64,000 bases of DNA. Origin: an uncultured Psychrobacter sp. GTDB lineage: Bacteria; Pseudomonadota; Gammaproteobacteria; Pseudomonadales; Moraxellaceae. Location: positions 140,068-204,067 of the forward strand of contig NZ_CANMAH010000007.1 of NCBI RefSeq assembly GCF_947495825.1. Direction: 5' to 3'. Positions 1-9,465 of the stretch are shown here, piece after piece; position 1 is the stretch's first letter; the number at the start of each line of letters is the position of its first letter. A program made the translations under genes and the position numbers. The notes below the pieces were generated by a model, which saw only the letters and a program-made list of their open reading frames with translations, did no database searches and was not told where the DNA came from.

Positions 1-221
1 ACGACAAAGTCACACAAGTTTACATTTAGCGGATTTGGTGACACAAATTAACACCCTTATACACAAAGTCAGTGTTTCTCTACTTAACGCTATTATGAAT
101 ATATTCATCTATTAATTATGATTGCCTTGTACTTAATGAAGACTTTTACAAGCTTCTTTATAGAAATCAACAATAATGATATGCAAATTAGCGTTTAAAT
201 AACATGTGATAAGGAATTGTT
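1..221. other. left-edge intergenic region with short direct repeats
   Basis: No gene is visible. Two near-identical 13-base repeats beginning ACACAA lie at 12-24 and 41-53, and a third ACACAA occurs at 61. A 9-base repeat ACAAAGTCA is at 4-12 and 63-71. These could be operator half-sites for the gene starting at 222 or the end of a larger repeat cut by the window edge. A good ribosome binding site (AAGGAA) ends a few bases before the start codon at 222. Confidence 0.35.
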
Positions 222-1280
222 ATGTTACCTACCTATACGCCTCAACGTCGCCCTTCATGGCGCGGCGTGCTAGCAGGTCTTATTATGGGACTGCTCGTAG
301 TCATGGCGATGATCGCTATCGCTTTAATCCTAAGCTCATTTATACCGTTTGACCTAAAAGGTACTAGTATTGCTGCTGGTATTTATGCTGCTATTACTGC
401 CTTAGTCAGTGCTTATGTTGCAGGCTATTTTGCTATCAAATACTCTGCACCTGAAGCTTTATTCGGTGATGGTACAGATGTCGATCAAAAAGACGCTACG
501 TTGACTGGTATGTTGACTGCTGCTCTAATTGTATTAGTAACCACGTTTTTCACTTTTAGTAGTGCAACTGGTATCCTAGCGACGGCTGGTAATGCTGTTG
601 GTGGTACGGTTAGTACAGTAGCAAAAACTGCAGGTGGTGTAGCAGCAGCTGGTACATCAGCGGCAAGTACAGCAGCCATCGCTGCACCTGATAGTACTGT
701 TACGCAGGTTCAGCAAAAAGCGCAAGAAGTTTATCAAACAGTATCTGGTAACATCAGCAAAGCTGATATCAGTGCTATGGTAGCCAAAAATACTCAAGAC
801 TTAAACGATCAACAAATCCAAGCGACGACTAATGTGTTGGATGAGATGATTAACGAAACCAAAAGTGATGTTACCGATATGGACTTCACGAGTATTGATA
901 CATGGCGTAATATTGATGAGTATGCAAAACAACGCATGGCATCTATTGAGCAGACATTAAAAGGTCCTGAGCTAATCAACCGCCTACAGCAAGAAGGATT
1001 AAGCGAAGCGCAAGCGACTGAAGTACGTTCAGAAGTAGTACAGTCATTTAATGAGTACAAAACACAAACTGAGCAATATATCGCGCAAGCCCAACAAACC
1101 GTTGATCAAAATTTACAACAAGCTGAAGATGTTGCTCGTAAAGCTGCCTTGTATAGTGGTCTATTTTGGTTAATCAGTACTATCTTAACTTTCATCGCTG
1201 CTACTATGGGTGCCAAAAGTGCTGCTACTAAGCACCGTTTAGACAAGCCTATTGTTACTTGGGGTGACAATGTTAGATAA
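222..1280 (+). CDS. multi-pass membrane protein of unknown function
   Basis: The 352-residue protein has three hydrophobic segments near the N terminus (about residues 14-40, 47-72 and 92-114). A long Ala/Thr/Gln-rich, probably extracytoplasmic and helical middle part follows (about 125-310), with a final membrane segment at about 315-338. The middle region has repeated Gln-rich stretches that look like coiled coil. The overall pattern suggests an inner-membrane protein with a soluble helical domain, but I recognise no named family and no catalytic motif. The start is supported by AAGGAA seven bases upstream. It stands alone and ends at a clear terminator. Confidence 0.8.
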   Translation: MLPTYTPQRRPSWRGVLAGLIMGLLVVMAMIAIALILSSFIPFDLKGTSIAAGIYAAITALVSAYVAGYFAIKYSAPEALFGDGTDVDQKDATLTGMLTAALIVLVTTFFTFSSATGILATAGNAVGGTVSTVAKTAGGVAAAGTSAASTAAIAAPDSTVTQVQQKAQEVYQTVSGNISKADISAMVAKNTQDLNDQQIQATTNVLDEMINETKSDVTDMDFTSIDTWRNIDEYAKQRMASIEQTLKGPELINRLQQEGLSEAQATEVRSEVVQSFNEYKTQTEQYIAQAQQTVDQNLQQAEDVARKAALYSGLFWLISTILTFIAATMGAKSAATKHRLDKPIVTWGDNVR

Positions 1281-1341
1281 GAGTATGTTAGATTATAGAT
1301 CTAGTAAAACTGATTATTAGTCAATAGTACTTACCCATAAT

Positions 1342-1375
1342 AAGCCCAATCACATACGATGATTGGGCTTGTTTT
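1342..1375 (+). terminator. rho-independent terminator
   Basis: An 11-bp perfect stem (AAGCCCAATCA pairing with TGATTGGGCTT) with a 7-base loop is followed by GTTTTA. It lies 60 bases after the stop of the preceding membrane protein gene. Confidence 0.8.
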
Positions 1376-1548
1376 ATGGCTATCATTTCTAAAATACTTC
1401 TTAGTTTTATTCTCACTACTTTATAATTACTCGCGCTATTGCCAACCTATCCAATGCTCGCTACTATCTACCCCATAAGTATTTTATACAATATAAAAAT
1501 GCTCTAGGACGTATGAATTTTTAGAACCATCAAAGGGAAGTGATTGCG

Positions 1549-2202
1549 ATGTTCGGTATCGAGAATTATCTAGGGTTTATTTTAGCGGCGATTTTGTTGA
1601 ACCTGACACCTGGCACAGATAGCATGTATATCATCACTCGCAGCGTCTCACAAGGGAACAAAGCTGGTTTCTATTCTGTACTGGGCATTGTCACTGGAAT
1701 ACTAGTGCACACGGTATTGGCGGCATTAGGACTATCAATCATTTTAGCCAACTCTCCACTAGCATTTACTATTGTTAAATATATTGGTGCCACCTACTTA
1801 TGCTACTTAGGGGTCAAGATGCTCACGCAAAAGACGGACTCTGTCATAGCAAAAGGCTTACCCATTAATAACAAGGCCGCGCCAGCAAAGCGACTTGATT
1901 ACGGCAAAATATATCAGCAAGGCGTCTTAACCAATACCTTTAATCCAAAAGTCGCGCTATTCTTCCTGGCCTTTTTTCCGCAGTTTATTGATCCTAACTA
2001 TACTTATAGCGCATTATCATTTCTGATTTTGGGTTTGAGTTTTGCTATTACTGGTTTCATATGGTGCTTATGCTTGGCACTACTGGCGTCAAGATTTAGT
2101 AAAAAGTTACGCGAAAACCCAGCGATTGAGACTATCTTGAATAAGATCAGTGGCGCGGTGTTTATTGGCTTGGGGATTAAGTTGTTGACTGAAAAAGAAT
2201 AA
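1549..2202 (+). CDS. LysE/RhtB family amino-acid exporter
   Basis: This is a polytopic inner-membrane protein of the LysE/RhtB translocator family, which exports amino acids or small metabolites. The family signature near the N terminus (NLTPGTDSMYI, where LysE/RhtB members have a TPGP-like turn) is present, as are about six hydrophobic segments and a second conserved stretch (FNPKVALFFLAFFPQF) in the middle. The length of 217 residues is typical. I place the start at the ATG at 1549 and not at the GTG at 1540, because GGGAAG at 1535-1540 is then correctly spaced and the GTG would overlap it. The substrate cannot be predicted. The next gene begins only about 30 bases downstream, so the two may be co-transcribed. 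Confidence 0.85.
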   Translation: MFGIENYLGFILAAILLNLTPGTDSMYIITRSVSQGNKAGFYSVLGIVTGILVHTVLAALGLSIILANSPLAFTIVKYIGATYLCYLGVKMLTQKTDSVIAKGLPINNKAAPAKRLDYGKIYQQGVLTNTFNPKVALFFLAFFPQFIDPNYTYSALSFLILGLSFAITGFIWCLCLALLASRFSKKLRENPAIETILNKISGAVFIGLGIKLLTEKE

Positions 2203-2232
2203 AAAGTTTTGAAAGATAAAAACGGTAAGTCT

Positions 2233-2583
2233 ATGAGTTTTATAAAGCTGTTTTCGGGCGCTCTCGGCATTGTTGTATTGATAAGCTGTATTTACCTTAT
2301 CAATGACAGTACGGTCACGGTTGATTCAGTTGCTTGTGACGCCTCTAATAACAATGATATTGTTTTATACGGTGCTGTGTGGTGCCCTTATTGTGAGCAG
2401 ACTAGAGAGTTGCTTGCCTCGCATAATGTAGACTATTGCGAATATGATATCGAGCGCTCGGCTGAAGGCTTTCGACAATACGAAAGTCTCGGCGGTGGCG
2501 GCGTGCCTTTGCTGATGTTTAATGATGAATTGATTCGAGGCTATAATAAACCTGAGATTGAATGGCATGTGCAGAATCAGTAA
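2233..2583 (+). CDS. membrane-anchored glutaredoxin-like protein
   Basis: A short N-terminal hydrophobic segment (about residues 5-24) is followed by a thioredoxin-fold glutaredoxin domain of about 80 residues. The redox motif WCPYCEQT is the classic glutaredoxin CPYC. The later GGGGVPLLMFND contains the cis-proline (VP) that contacts the thiol substrate. The protein therefore probably faces the periplasm and handles thiol-disulfide or glutathione exchange there. A TTG at 2209 gives an eight-residue longer form, but the ATG at 2233 directly before the hydrophobic segment is more natural; the ribosome binding site is weak in both cases. It probably follows the LysE-type gene in one transcript. 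Confidence 0.75.
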   Translation: MSFIKLFSGALGIVVLISCIYLINDSTVTVDSVACDASNNNDIVLYGAVWCPYCEQTRELLASHNVDYCEYDIERSAEGFRQYESLGGGGVPLLMFNDELIRGYNKPEIEWHVQNQ

Positions 2584-2669
2584 TTGTGTTTAACTTACTT
2601 CTTTTCTTTGCAAGATTATAAGACAGTACGAAAAGCTGTTAAACATATATTAGATTTTAAGGATACTTT

Positions 2670-3632
2670 ATGCCTAGAAAACAAAGATCGTTAAACCAAG
2701 TAAAAGAAGATATATCTTTTAGAGTTTTAAGAGAAAAATTACCTGAAGAATGGGTTGTTCACAGTTATGGGTCTGATTACGGGATCGATTGTGTCATCGA
2801 GCTTTTCGACTTTATAAACGACGATAGAAAATTAGCTGAAACGCTTGGTGAGAACTTATTTATTCAGCTAAAATCATCAGACTGCATCGAATATGCTACT
2901 AGAAAAGCTTATAGTCGCGGAAATGTAACAAAGGGAAAGTTATCTGAAAACAAGAATGACTATGTTGAAATTGAAGTTGCTAAATTCCAATTAGATATGT
3001 CTGACATATTAACAGTCCAATCTATGGGTATAGCAATTCCAGTTTTATTGATACTAGTAGATACTGAATCAGAAAGAGCTTTTTATGTTTGCCTTAACGA
3101 TTATATTGATAAAGTGCTTATACCAGAAGATTACGATTACGCTTCTAAGAAATCAAAGGTAATTTATATTCCTATTGCTAACGAAGTTTTAGATCAGGAG
3201 AATGCACTTCTAGCATTAAGAGCATACGGCAAACGTTCAAAAATGTATGGTGCATTTTCCTTATTTAATTACCAACTAGAAGAAATTCGTCGCCTGCAGG
3301 ATAGAGCTAACATACCTACTGATTTATCTTTTGAAAATGAATTAAACATGATAAGAACTTTTGTCGATATAGCATTAAGACAAGATATATGGTCTGGTCA
3401 CGAATTCTGGAAACTAATGGAGTGGAGCTATAAAGAGCTACTGACAGTTAAAGAAGAACTGAATCAAGGTGTAGAAAATAAAGATTATCACCAGTTTTTG
3501 GTATATTGCTTGAGTCATGTCTGGCATCGATTGAACAACTTATCGAGTATGTACGAGGAACTCGTCAGAGAGTGGTTTTTACCCACGTATTTTGCAATGT
3601 TGACCTCGTACCCTCCGAAAGAAGATACTTAG
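2670..3632 (+). CDS. DUF4365 domain protein, putative nuclease fold
   Basis: The first 150 residues match the DUF4365 pattern: a basic start, GSDYGIDCVIEL (Asp40) and then FIQLKSSD (Gln66-x-Lys68). Asp followed by Gln/Glu-x-Lys on adjacent strands is the active-site layout of the PD-(D/E)xK nuclease superfamily, to which DUF4365 has been related. The remaining 170 residues are charged and helical with no recognised domain. Coding sequence is more AT-rich than its neighbours, and it has no partner gene typical of restriction systems. Nuclease activity is inferred from fold relationship and not shown. AAGGATAC before the ATG supports the start. Confidence 0.7.
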   Translation: MPRKQRSLNQVKEDISFRVLREKLPEEWVVHSYGSDYGIDCVIELFDFINDDRKLAETLGENLFIQLKSSDCIEYATRKAYSRGNVTKGKLSENKNDYVEIEVAKFQLDMSDILTVQSMGIAIPVLLILVDTESERAFYVCLNDYIDKVLIPEDYDYASKKSKVIYIPIANEVLDQENALLALRAYGKRSKMYGAFSLFNYQLEEIRRLQDRANIPTDLSFENELNMIRTFVDIALRQDIWSGHEFWKLMEWSYKELLTVKEELNQGVENKDYHQFLVYCLSHVWHRLNNLSSMYEELVREWFLPTYFAMLTSYPPKEDT

Positions 3633-3716
3633 CTAGCTGAAAAAATCTAATAACCGCATATTTTGTAAGACGAATGCTTACTGAAATCAAAAACAACTAT
3701 AAAGTAATCACATAAT

Positions 3717-3750
3717 AAAAAAGCCCACTCATTGCGAATGGGCTTTTCAT
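3717..3750. terminator. bidirectional terminator between DUF4365 gene and acnA
   Basis: A stem pairing AAGCCCA (3721-3727) with TGGGCTT (3739-3745) is extended by A- and T-runs on both sides. It can end both the rightward DUF4365 transcript and the leftward aconitase transcript. Confidence 0.75.
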
Positions 3751-3771
3751 TATCTAAACTCTAATCAACCA

Positions 3772-6579
3772 TTACGCAGCGTCTTTGCTATCAGCCGCTA
3801 GCTGACGTAACACATAGTGCAATACGCCACCATGACGCACGTATTCGCGCTCTTTTGGTGTCTGCAAGCCGACATTGACCTCAAAGGTTTCGGTCGAGCC
3901 ATCAGCACGGGTAGCAGTGACTTGAGCGGTTTTGCTCTCGCCATTGTTTAGGCCGGTGATGCTAAGTACTTCAGAGCCATCAAGCTTGTAAGTGTCTGCA
4001 TTCTCGCCGTCTTTAAAGGTCAGCGGCAATACACCCATACCGACGAGATTTGAGCGGTGAATACGTTCAAACGAGGTGGTCAATACTGCTTTGACACCCA
4101 GTAAGATCGTACCTTTTGCTGCCCAGTCACGGCTCGAGCCTGAGCCATACTCTGCCCCGCCGAGGACGACGAGCGGACGCTTATCTTCTTTATACTTCAT
4201 CGCTGCATCATAGATAGCCATTTCTTCGCCATCTTGTAGCGTTGACTTATCATCTTTGAAGTAGTAGGTATAGCCACCCTCTTTGCCGCCCATCATCTGG
4301 TTTTTGATACGGATATTGGCAAAGGTACCACGGGTCATGACTGCATCATTACCACGGCGTGAGCCATAGCTATTGAAGTCTGCTTCCATGACACCGCGCT
4401 CTTGCAAGTATTTACCTGCTGGTGAGTTTGGATCAATATTACCCGCAGGTGAGATATGGTCGGTGGTGATTGAGTCACCAAATAGACCTAAGATACGCGC
4501 GCCTTCGATATCAGGGATACCTTCTGGCTCCATGGTCATACCATCAAAGAACGGTGGGTTTTTGATGTACGTTGAGCCTTCATCCCATGGATATAGCTGA
4601 CTATCGGCTGAGCTAATCGCGTTCCATTCTTTACTACCGTCGAACACTTCACCATAGTTTTTACGGAACATATCAGCATCGATGTTATTGGCAATCAGCT
4701 CGTTGATCTCATCTGACGTCGGCCAAATGTCTTTTAAGTACACATCGTTGCCTTCTTGGTCTTGACCAAGCGGCTGGGTGGTTAAGTCGATATCAACCGT
4801 ACCTGCCAGCGCGTAAGCGACGACTAATGGTGGCGACGCCAAATAGCTTGCCTTGACGTGTGAGTGAATACGACCTTCAAAGTTACGGTTACCAGAGAGT
4901 ACTGCAGCCGCAACTAAGTCGTTTTCTTCGATACCTTGCTCGATACTTTCAAGCAATGGTCCTGAGTTACCGATACAAGTGGTACAACCATAACCGACGA
5001 GATAAAAGCCTGTTTTTTCTAGCTCATCCATCAGTTTGGTTTTTTCTAAGTAATCCGTCACCACTTTTGATCCTGGTGCTAATGAGGTTTTGACCCAAGG
5101 TCTTGCTTTTAGACCTTTTGCCGCTGCTTTCTTGGCGACCAGTCCAGCACCGAGCATCACCGCTGGGTTTGAGGTGTTGGTACAAGAGGTAATCGCAGCG
5201 ATGACAACTGCGCCATCACGCAGGTTATATTGCTCATCATTGATATCAACGATACTACAGAAGTTACCGTCCTCATCGCAATTTTTAGGTTTAGCCGCCA
5301 AGTCTTTGGCTTGCTCTTGCTCACCACCTTCTTGATCAAAGCGTACCTTGCCTTCGACTTCTGCCTGACGGTCTTTGGTCATTTTCTCAAGCGTTTCGCC
5401 GAATTTTTCGTGCATATCAGATAGGTTGATACGCTGCTGCGGTAGGTTAGGGCCTGCCAGTGCTGGCTGGACAGAGGACAGATCAAGCTCTAGCTTACTT
5501 GAGTAGGTCGCCGCTGGCGTATTAGCATCGTGCCATAAGCCTTGCGCCTTGGCATATTTTTCGACCAGCTCAATTTGCGCTTCGTCACGACCTGATAGAC
5601 GCAGATAGTCAATCGCCATTTGGTCAATCGGGAAGATACCACAAGTCGCGCCATATTCTGGCGACATATTAGCAATCGTCGCCCGATCCGCAAGCGGCAT
5701 TTGATGTAGGCCTTCACCGTAAAATTCGACAAACTTACCTACCACGCCATGCGCCCGTAGCATCTCAACCACACGCAATACTAAATCCGTCGCGGTGACG
5801 CCTTCTCTGAGTTTGCCTGTCAGCTCAAAACCAACCACTTGCGGAATGAGCATCGAAGACGGCTGACCAAGCATCGCCGCTTCAGCTTCGATACCACCAA
5901 CACCCCAGCCAAGCACACCGATACCATTAATCATCGTGGTGTGACTGTCGGTACCAAACACCGTGTCAGGATAGGCCGTCAGTTCGCCATCGACATCTGC
6001 TGCCATGACTACGCGCGCAAGATACTCTAGGTTGACTTGGTGCACGATGCCGGTCGCTGGTGGAACGACGACAAAGTTTTCAAAGGCATTTCGGCCCCAA
6101 TGGAGAAACTCATAACGCTCATTATTACGCTTAAACTCAATCCTCTCATTCAGATCCAGCGCATCTTCGCGGCCATAAGCATCCACTTGTACCGAGTGGT
6201 CGACAACTAGCTCACTAGGGATAAACGGGTTAATTTGCTCAGCGCGTCCGCCAAGCTCTACTACCGCATCACGCATCGCTGCCAGATCAACGACTGATGG
6301 TACACCAGTAAAATCTTGCAGCACCACGCGGGCCGGCATAAAGGCAATCTCTTTTGAGGCCTCAGCGCCAGCGTCCCAGTTGGCCACTGCTTCGATGTGG
6401 TTTTTGCCGACAGACTGACCATCGTCTTCATTACGCAATAGGTTCTCTAGTACGACTTTCATACAGTATGGTAGCGTATTGATATTGTCGTAAGTCTCGG
6501 CAAGTTTGGGCAAGCTATAATAGGCATGCTCTTTGCCATCGACTGAAATGGTGTCTTTTACATTAAAGATATCACTCAT
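3772..6579 (-). CDS. acnA: aconitate hydratase AcnA
   Basis: The enzyme isomerises citrate to isocitrate in the TCA cycle with a [4Fe-4S] cluster. The 935-residue protein has the AcnA/IRP1 architecture. Cluster ligands are visible in ITSCTNTSNP and GYGCTTCIGNSGP, the FGTDSHTTM motif lies in the N-terminal part, and the swivelling C-terminal domain carries GAEYGSGSSRDWAAKG. It is somewhat longer than E. coli AcnA (891), partly through an acidic insert before the first cysteine motif. The start is set at 6579 (MSDIFN) because AGGAAG lies six bases before it; a longer reading frame adds 12 residues without a ribosome binding site. It is monocistronic, with a long upstream region carrying a repeat triplet. 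Confidence 0.95.
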   Translation of the reverse strand: MSDIFNVKDTISVDGKEHAYYSLPKLAETYDNINTLPYCMKVVLENLLRNEDDGQSVGKNHIEAVANWDAGAEASKEIAFMPARVVLQDFTGVPSVVDLAAMRDAVVELGGRAEQINPFIPSELVVDHSVQVDAYGREDALDLNERIEFKRNNERYEFLHWGRNAFENFVVVPPATGIVHQVNLEYLARVVMAADVDGELTAYPDTVFGTDSHTTMINGIGVLGWGVGGIEAEAAMLGQPSSMLIPQVVGFELTGKLREGVTATDLVLRVVEMLRAHGVVGKFVEFYGEGLHQMPLADRATIANMSPEYGATCGIFPIDQMAIDYLRLSGRDEAQIELVEKYAKAQGLWHDANTPAATYSSKLELDLSSVQPALAGPNLPQQRINLSDMHEKFGETLEKMTKDRQAEVEGKVRFDQEGGEQEQAKDLAAKPKNCDEDGNFCSIVDINDEQYNLRDGAVVIAAITSCTNTSNPAVMLGAGLVAKKAAAKGLKARPWVKTSLAPGSKVVTDYLEKTKLMDELEKTGFYLVGYGCTTCIGNSGPLLESIEQGIEENDLVAAAVLSGNRNFEGRIHSHVKASYLASPPLVVAYALAGTVDIDLTTQPLGQDQEGNDVYLKDIWPTSDEINELIANNIDADMFRKNYGEVFDGSKEWNAISSADSQLYPWDEGSTYIKNPPFFDGMTMEPEGIPDIEGARILGLFGDSITTDHISPAGNIDPNSPAGKYLQERGVMEADFNSYGSRRGNDAVMTRGTFANIRIKNQMMGGKEGGYTYYFKDDKSTLQDGEEMAIYDAAMKYKEDKRPLVVLGGAEYGSGSSRDWAAKGTILLGVKAVLTTSFERIHRSNLVGMGVLPLTFKDGENADTYKLDGSEVLSITGLNNGESKTAQVTATRADGSTETFEVNVGLQTPKEREYVRHGGVLHYVLRQLAADSKDAA

Positions 6580-6947
6580 GGTAGCTTCCTTATCGTTGTT
6601 ATAAATCCTGAACACAAATTATCATGAACTTATGGTTTTGAATGGTGGCTAAACAGTTTATTGATTTATTAAATAAATACTGTGTCAAAGTAGGCACTAA
6701 AAACAACACGCACTAAAGACATTCGACACTAAAAAATAATGCAGGGTAATACCCTAAAGCAATCGACTATAAGTTTTAATTAACACAAGCTGTAAAGGTA
6801 TTTTTAAAACTTAATATCAACTTGTTTTTACCATAACAAATATTAAAGCCTTTGTTAACGCTTAGACGTAGTCAAATCGTGGCACAATCGTAACCGTAAC
6901 AATGTGTTAGCGGGTTATTAATAAGGGGTTAGAAAAATTCGTTTTTA
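6580..6947. promoter_or_regulatory. acnA upstream region with three phased CACTAAA repeats
   Basis: This AT-rich 368-base spacer lies between two leftward genes, so it should hold the acnA promoter. Three copies of CACTAAA (TTTAGTG on the coding strand) start at 6695, 6711 and 6727, exactly 16 bases apart, with unrelated sequence between them. A TTGACA-like -35 hexamer is present on the leftward strand just downstream of them (around 6682-6687), but I cannot place a convincing -10. The repeats could be binding sites for a regulator. Confidence 0.35.
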
Positions 6948-8021
6948 TTATTTTTTGCGGCGACCACTACGAAAGACAAATGGATCATCATAAAAATTAG
7001 GATCTTTATTTTCAGCCCAAAAATGCGGCACGCCTAAAATAGGCAGTGGCGATAAATGACGCGGTGTGACTTCATCCTTTGATAATAATTCATTCATATA
7101 ATCAGCCAATTTATCATCCAAAAAGGCGATGCGCTGCTGCGTTGACAAGGCAAAGAAATCTTGGCTAACGTTGATGACCACACTATGCGCGCACAAGGGC
7201 TTACGCGGTGCTATTAATTGCTCAAGAAGGGCATGACCAAAAATATAAACCGCCGCTTGCGCCTTTGGACTAGGACTTATAGGGTCATCCCACTGCGCGC
7301 GGGGCTGTACCAAACTGCCCTGCCAGTCAAAGCCAATCAACGCCTCACCAATGCTAGGATTGGCGGTGACCAAAACCGCGCCGTTTTCATCAAACACAGT
7401 GATGGTATCGCGGACGCGGCCCCGACTGGCACCGACCCCTTGCTGCTCAATTTCAAGCATATGGTAGTGGTTTAGCAGGGCTTTGGTCTTAGGAAAAGTC
7501 AGCCAAATACTGCCGTTAAATAAGTCGTGTAAGTTATCACGCGTCGGGATATTGCCCTTACTGCCGATAAAGCTTTCGTAAGCCTCGCCCTCTGGCAACG
7601 CATCTTGTGAGACAAACTGTAAAGTCTGCGCCTTATGGTTATATACAGGCTTGGTGTGTGGCAGTCGCTGCTGCAAGGCTGCTGCCTGCTGATGCAATGC
7701 GGTATTTAATACTTTAGCAATGATGTCTGGCGTGTTTTGGGTACGGCTGATATCAAGGACTTGAGTCTCAGGAGCAGAGCTTTTAGTATTAGCGCACTTA
7801 ATGCTCAAGCCTTTTGTCGCACTGAGCTGAGTAATAGTTTGACTAATAGCATCTAACTGCTGCACATGACCAAGCCACGGCGCGCGCCAGTCAATCTGAG
7901 CAAAGCTGTCATCAAGTCTGCTGGCAACTATGGCTGACGTCTGTACAGACGAATCGTTTGGCAAAGGCTTGTCAAAACGCGCATCTAAACGATGCAAAGG
8001 AGGCAGATTACTGGCAGTCAT
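6948..8021 (-). CDS. DUF3025 domain-containing protein
   Basis: This is a 357-residue soluble protein of the DUF3025 family. The family hallmark is the central segment NLHDLFNGSIWLTFPKTK (about residues 163-180), followed by a conserved C-terminal half ending in a short basic tail. The family is common in beta- and gammaproteobacteria and has no established biochemical role. No signal peptide or membrane segment is seen, so it is expected in the cytoplasm. It is transcribed away from the YdjM-like gene with a 114-base spacer. Confidence 0.75.
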   Translation of the reverse strand: MTASNLPPLHRLDARFDKPLPNDSSVQTSAIVASRLDDSFAQIDWRAPWLGHVQQLDAISQTITQLSATKGLSIKCANTKSSAPETQVLDISRTQNTPDIIAKVLNTALHQQAAALQQRLPHTKPVYNHKAQTLQFVSQDALPEGEAYESFIGSKGNIPTRDNLHDLFNGSIWLTFPKTKALLNHYHMLEIEQQGVGASRGRVRDTITVFDENGAVLVTANPSIGEALIGFDWQGSLVQPRAQWDDPISPSPKAQAAVYIFGHALLEQLIAPRKPLCAHSVVINVSQDFFALSTQQRIAFLDDKLADYMNELLSKDEVTPRHLSPLPILGVPHFWAENKDPNFYDDPFVFRSGRRKK

Positions 8022-8135
8022 ATCAAACTATCTCTCATGGGCGATGGGCGGCTTATGGTATCATGGTGCGCTTTTTTACGGCTAGACGGGCAGCTCGAAA
8101 CGATGTTTTCGCGCGCTATTTATTGATGAGTTTTT

Positions 8136-8852
8136 ATGGCAAATTTTAACACCCACTTAAATGTTGCATTTATGGTCAGCGGTACACTGAGCTTAACGGT
8201 CTATAAAGCGGGGCTGGTTGATGACTCTGGGTTTTTGATGTGTGCGGCGCTCGGTACCATCGGCGGCCTCTTGCCAGACTTGGATTCGGATCACTCAACA
8301 CCAATTAAGCTTGGCTTTAACCTCATCTCTTTTGTCTTCGCTTTTGGGCTGGTGATGCATTGGCGCAGCGAGCTGAGTTTATTGGCATTGATGGTATTGT
8401 GGCTGGCAGGCTATGGATTTATGCGTTATGTAGTATTTCATATCTTCACCACGATGACGGTGCATCGCGGCGTCATCCATTCTGTGCCTTATATGGCGAT
8501 ATTGGGATTAGCGCTGACGTATTTAAGCCATGATATTTTGCACCTGCCCTTAACGGTGAGCTGGTTGTATGGTTTGTTTTTATTTGGCGGCGCGATGGTG
8601 CATTTGGCCCTAGATGAATTATATAGCGTCAATTTGTCCAATATGAAAATGAAGCGCTCATCGGGTACGGCGATGAAGTTTTATCAACATAAAGACAAAT
8701 GGTGGTATTTGCTGCTGTACGTTATTTTGGCGTTATTAGTATATATAGCGCCGCCGTTTGACGCCTTTTGGCAGCAGGTCAGTGATCCTGCAGCTTGGGC
8801 AAAGCTTAAGCTCGGTCTATGGCCAGAATTGATAAAAGGCTGGCTAAGTTAA
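8136..8852 (+). CDS. YdjM-like membrane-bound metal-dependent hydrolase (DUF457)
   Basis: This 238-residue inner-membrane protein starts with the conserved NTHLNVAF and continues with GGLLPDLDSDHS, a typical Asp/His metal-site motif of the YdjM/DUF457 family. A later HRGVIHSVPYM segment (around residues 109-119) supplies further histidines. Several hydrophobic segments lie between them. E. coli YdjM is LexA-regulated, but the family's substrate is unknown; I see no SOS box here. The hydrolase label comes from family annotation only. Confidence 0.75.
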   Translation: MANFNTHLNVAFMVSGTLSLTVYKAGLVDDSGFLMCAALGTIGGLLPDLDSDHSTPIKLGFNLISFVFAFGLVMHWRSELSLLALMVLWLAGYGFMRYVVFHIFTTMTVHRGVIHSVPYMAILGLALTYLSHDILHLPLTVSWLYGLFLFGGAMVHLALDELYSVNLSNMKMKRSSGTAMKFYQHKDKWWYLLLYVILALLVYIAPPFDAFWQQVSDPAAWAKLKLGLWPELIKGWLS

Positions 8853-8896
8853 GGCCGCCTCTACCAGCAAAAAATGATAAATAATGAGAGTACACT

Positions 8897-9445
8897 ATGT
8901 CGACTTCTGCCGCCCTCCAAACCTGCCCTTGCCAAATCAACCCCGCGTCAGAAACCACCACCGCGCCCCTACTTTATAAAGACTGCTGTCAGCCTTATCA
9001 TGACAGCGTTTTAAATAAAGAAGCAGATGACATCAAGGCAGAAACGGCGGAGCGTCTGATGCGCACGCGTTATAGTGCTTTTGTCTTAGTTAAGCCAGAA
9101 TACATCGTCAGAACCACCTTACCCGCCCAGCAAAGCTTGCTAGATGTGACAGCAATTGAGGAATGGGCCACTAAGACCGATTGGACAGGATTAGAGGTTG
9201 TAGAACACAGAGCAAAACTTGGCAAACGGCACGCGCAGGTTGAATTTAAAGCTTATTTTAGAACGCCTGATGGCTTGCAAGCGCATCATGAGTTGTCTGC
9301 CTTTGTAAAGGTAGCGAATAAAGCCGATCATGATACGCGTTGGTATTTTCTCGACCCGACCATTCCTATGTCTGTCGCCCAAAAGCAGCCGTGTATTTGC
9401 AGCTCGGGTGAGAAGTTTAAGCGTTGTTGTGGATTATATAGTTAA
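8897..9445 (+). CDS. YchJ family protein with SEC-C zinc motif
   Basis: The 182-residue protein has an N-terminal cysteine cluster (CPCQ, then DCCQPYH), the family segment RLMRTRYSAFVLVKPEYIV in the middle and a C-terminal SEC-C motif (PCICSSGEKFKRCCG), which binds zinc. This is the full UPF0225/YchJ layout. The cellular role is not established. It follows the YdjM-like gene by 44 bases on the same strand and may share its transcript. An imperfect palindromic element lies just downstream. Confidence 0.85.
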   Translation: MSTSAALQTCPCQINPASETTTAPLLYKDCCQPYHDSVLNKEADDIKAETAERLMRTRYSAFVLVKPEYIVRTTLPAQQSLLDVTAIEEWATKTDWTGLEVVEHRAKLGKRHAQVEFKAYFRTPDGLQAHHELSAFVKVANKADHDTRWYFLDPTIPMSVAQKQPCICSSGEKFKRCCGLYS

Positions 9446-9465
9446 TTCACTGTAAAACCGATACA

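Noticed and set aside
1540..1548. GTG start for the LysE-type gene
   Set aside because: The GTG overlaps the GGGAAG ribosome binding site, which is correctly spaced for the ATG at 1549.
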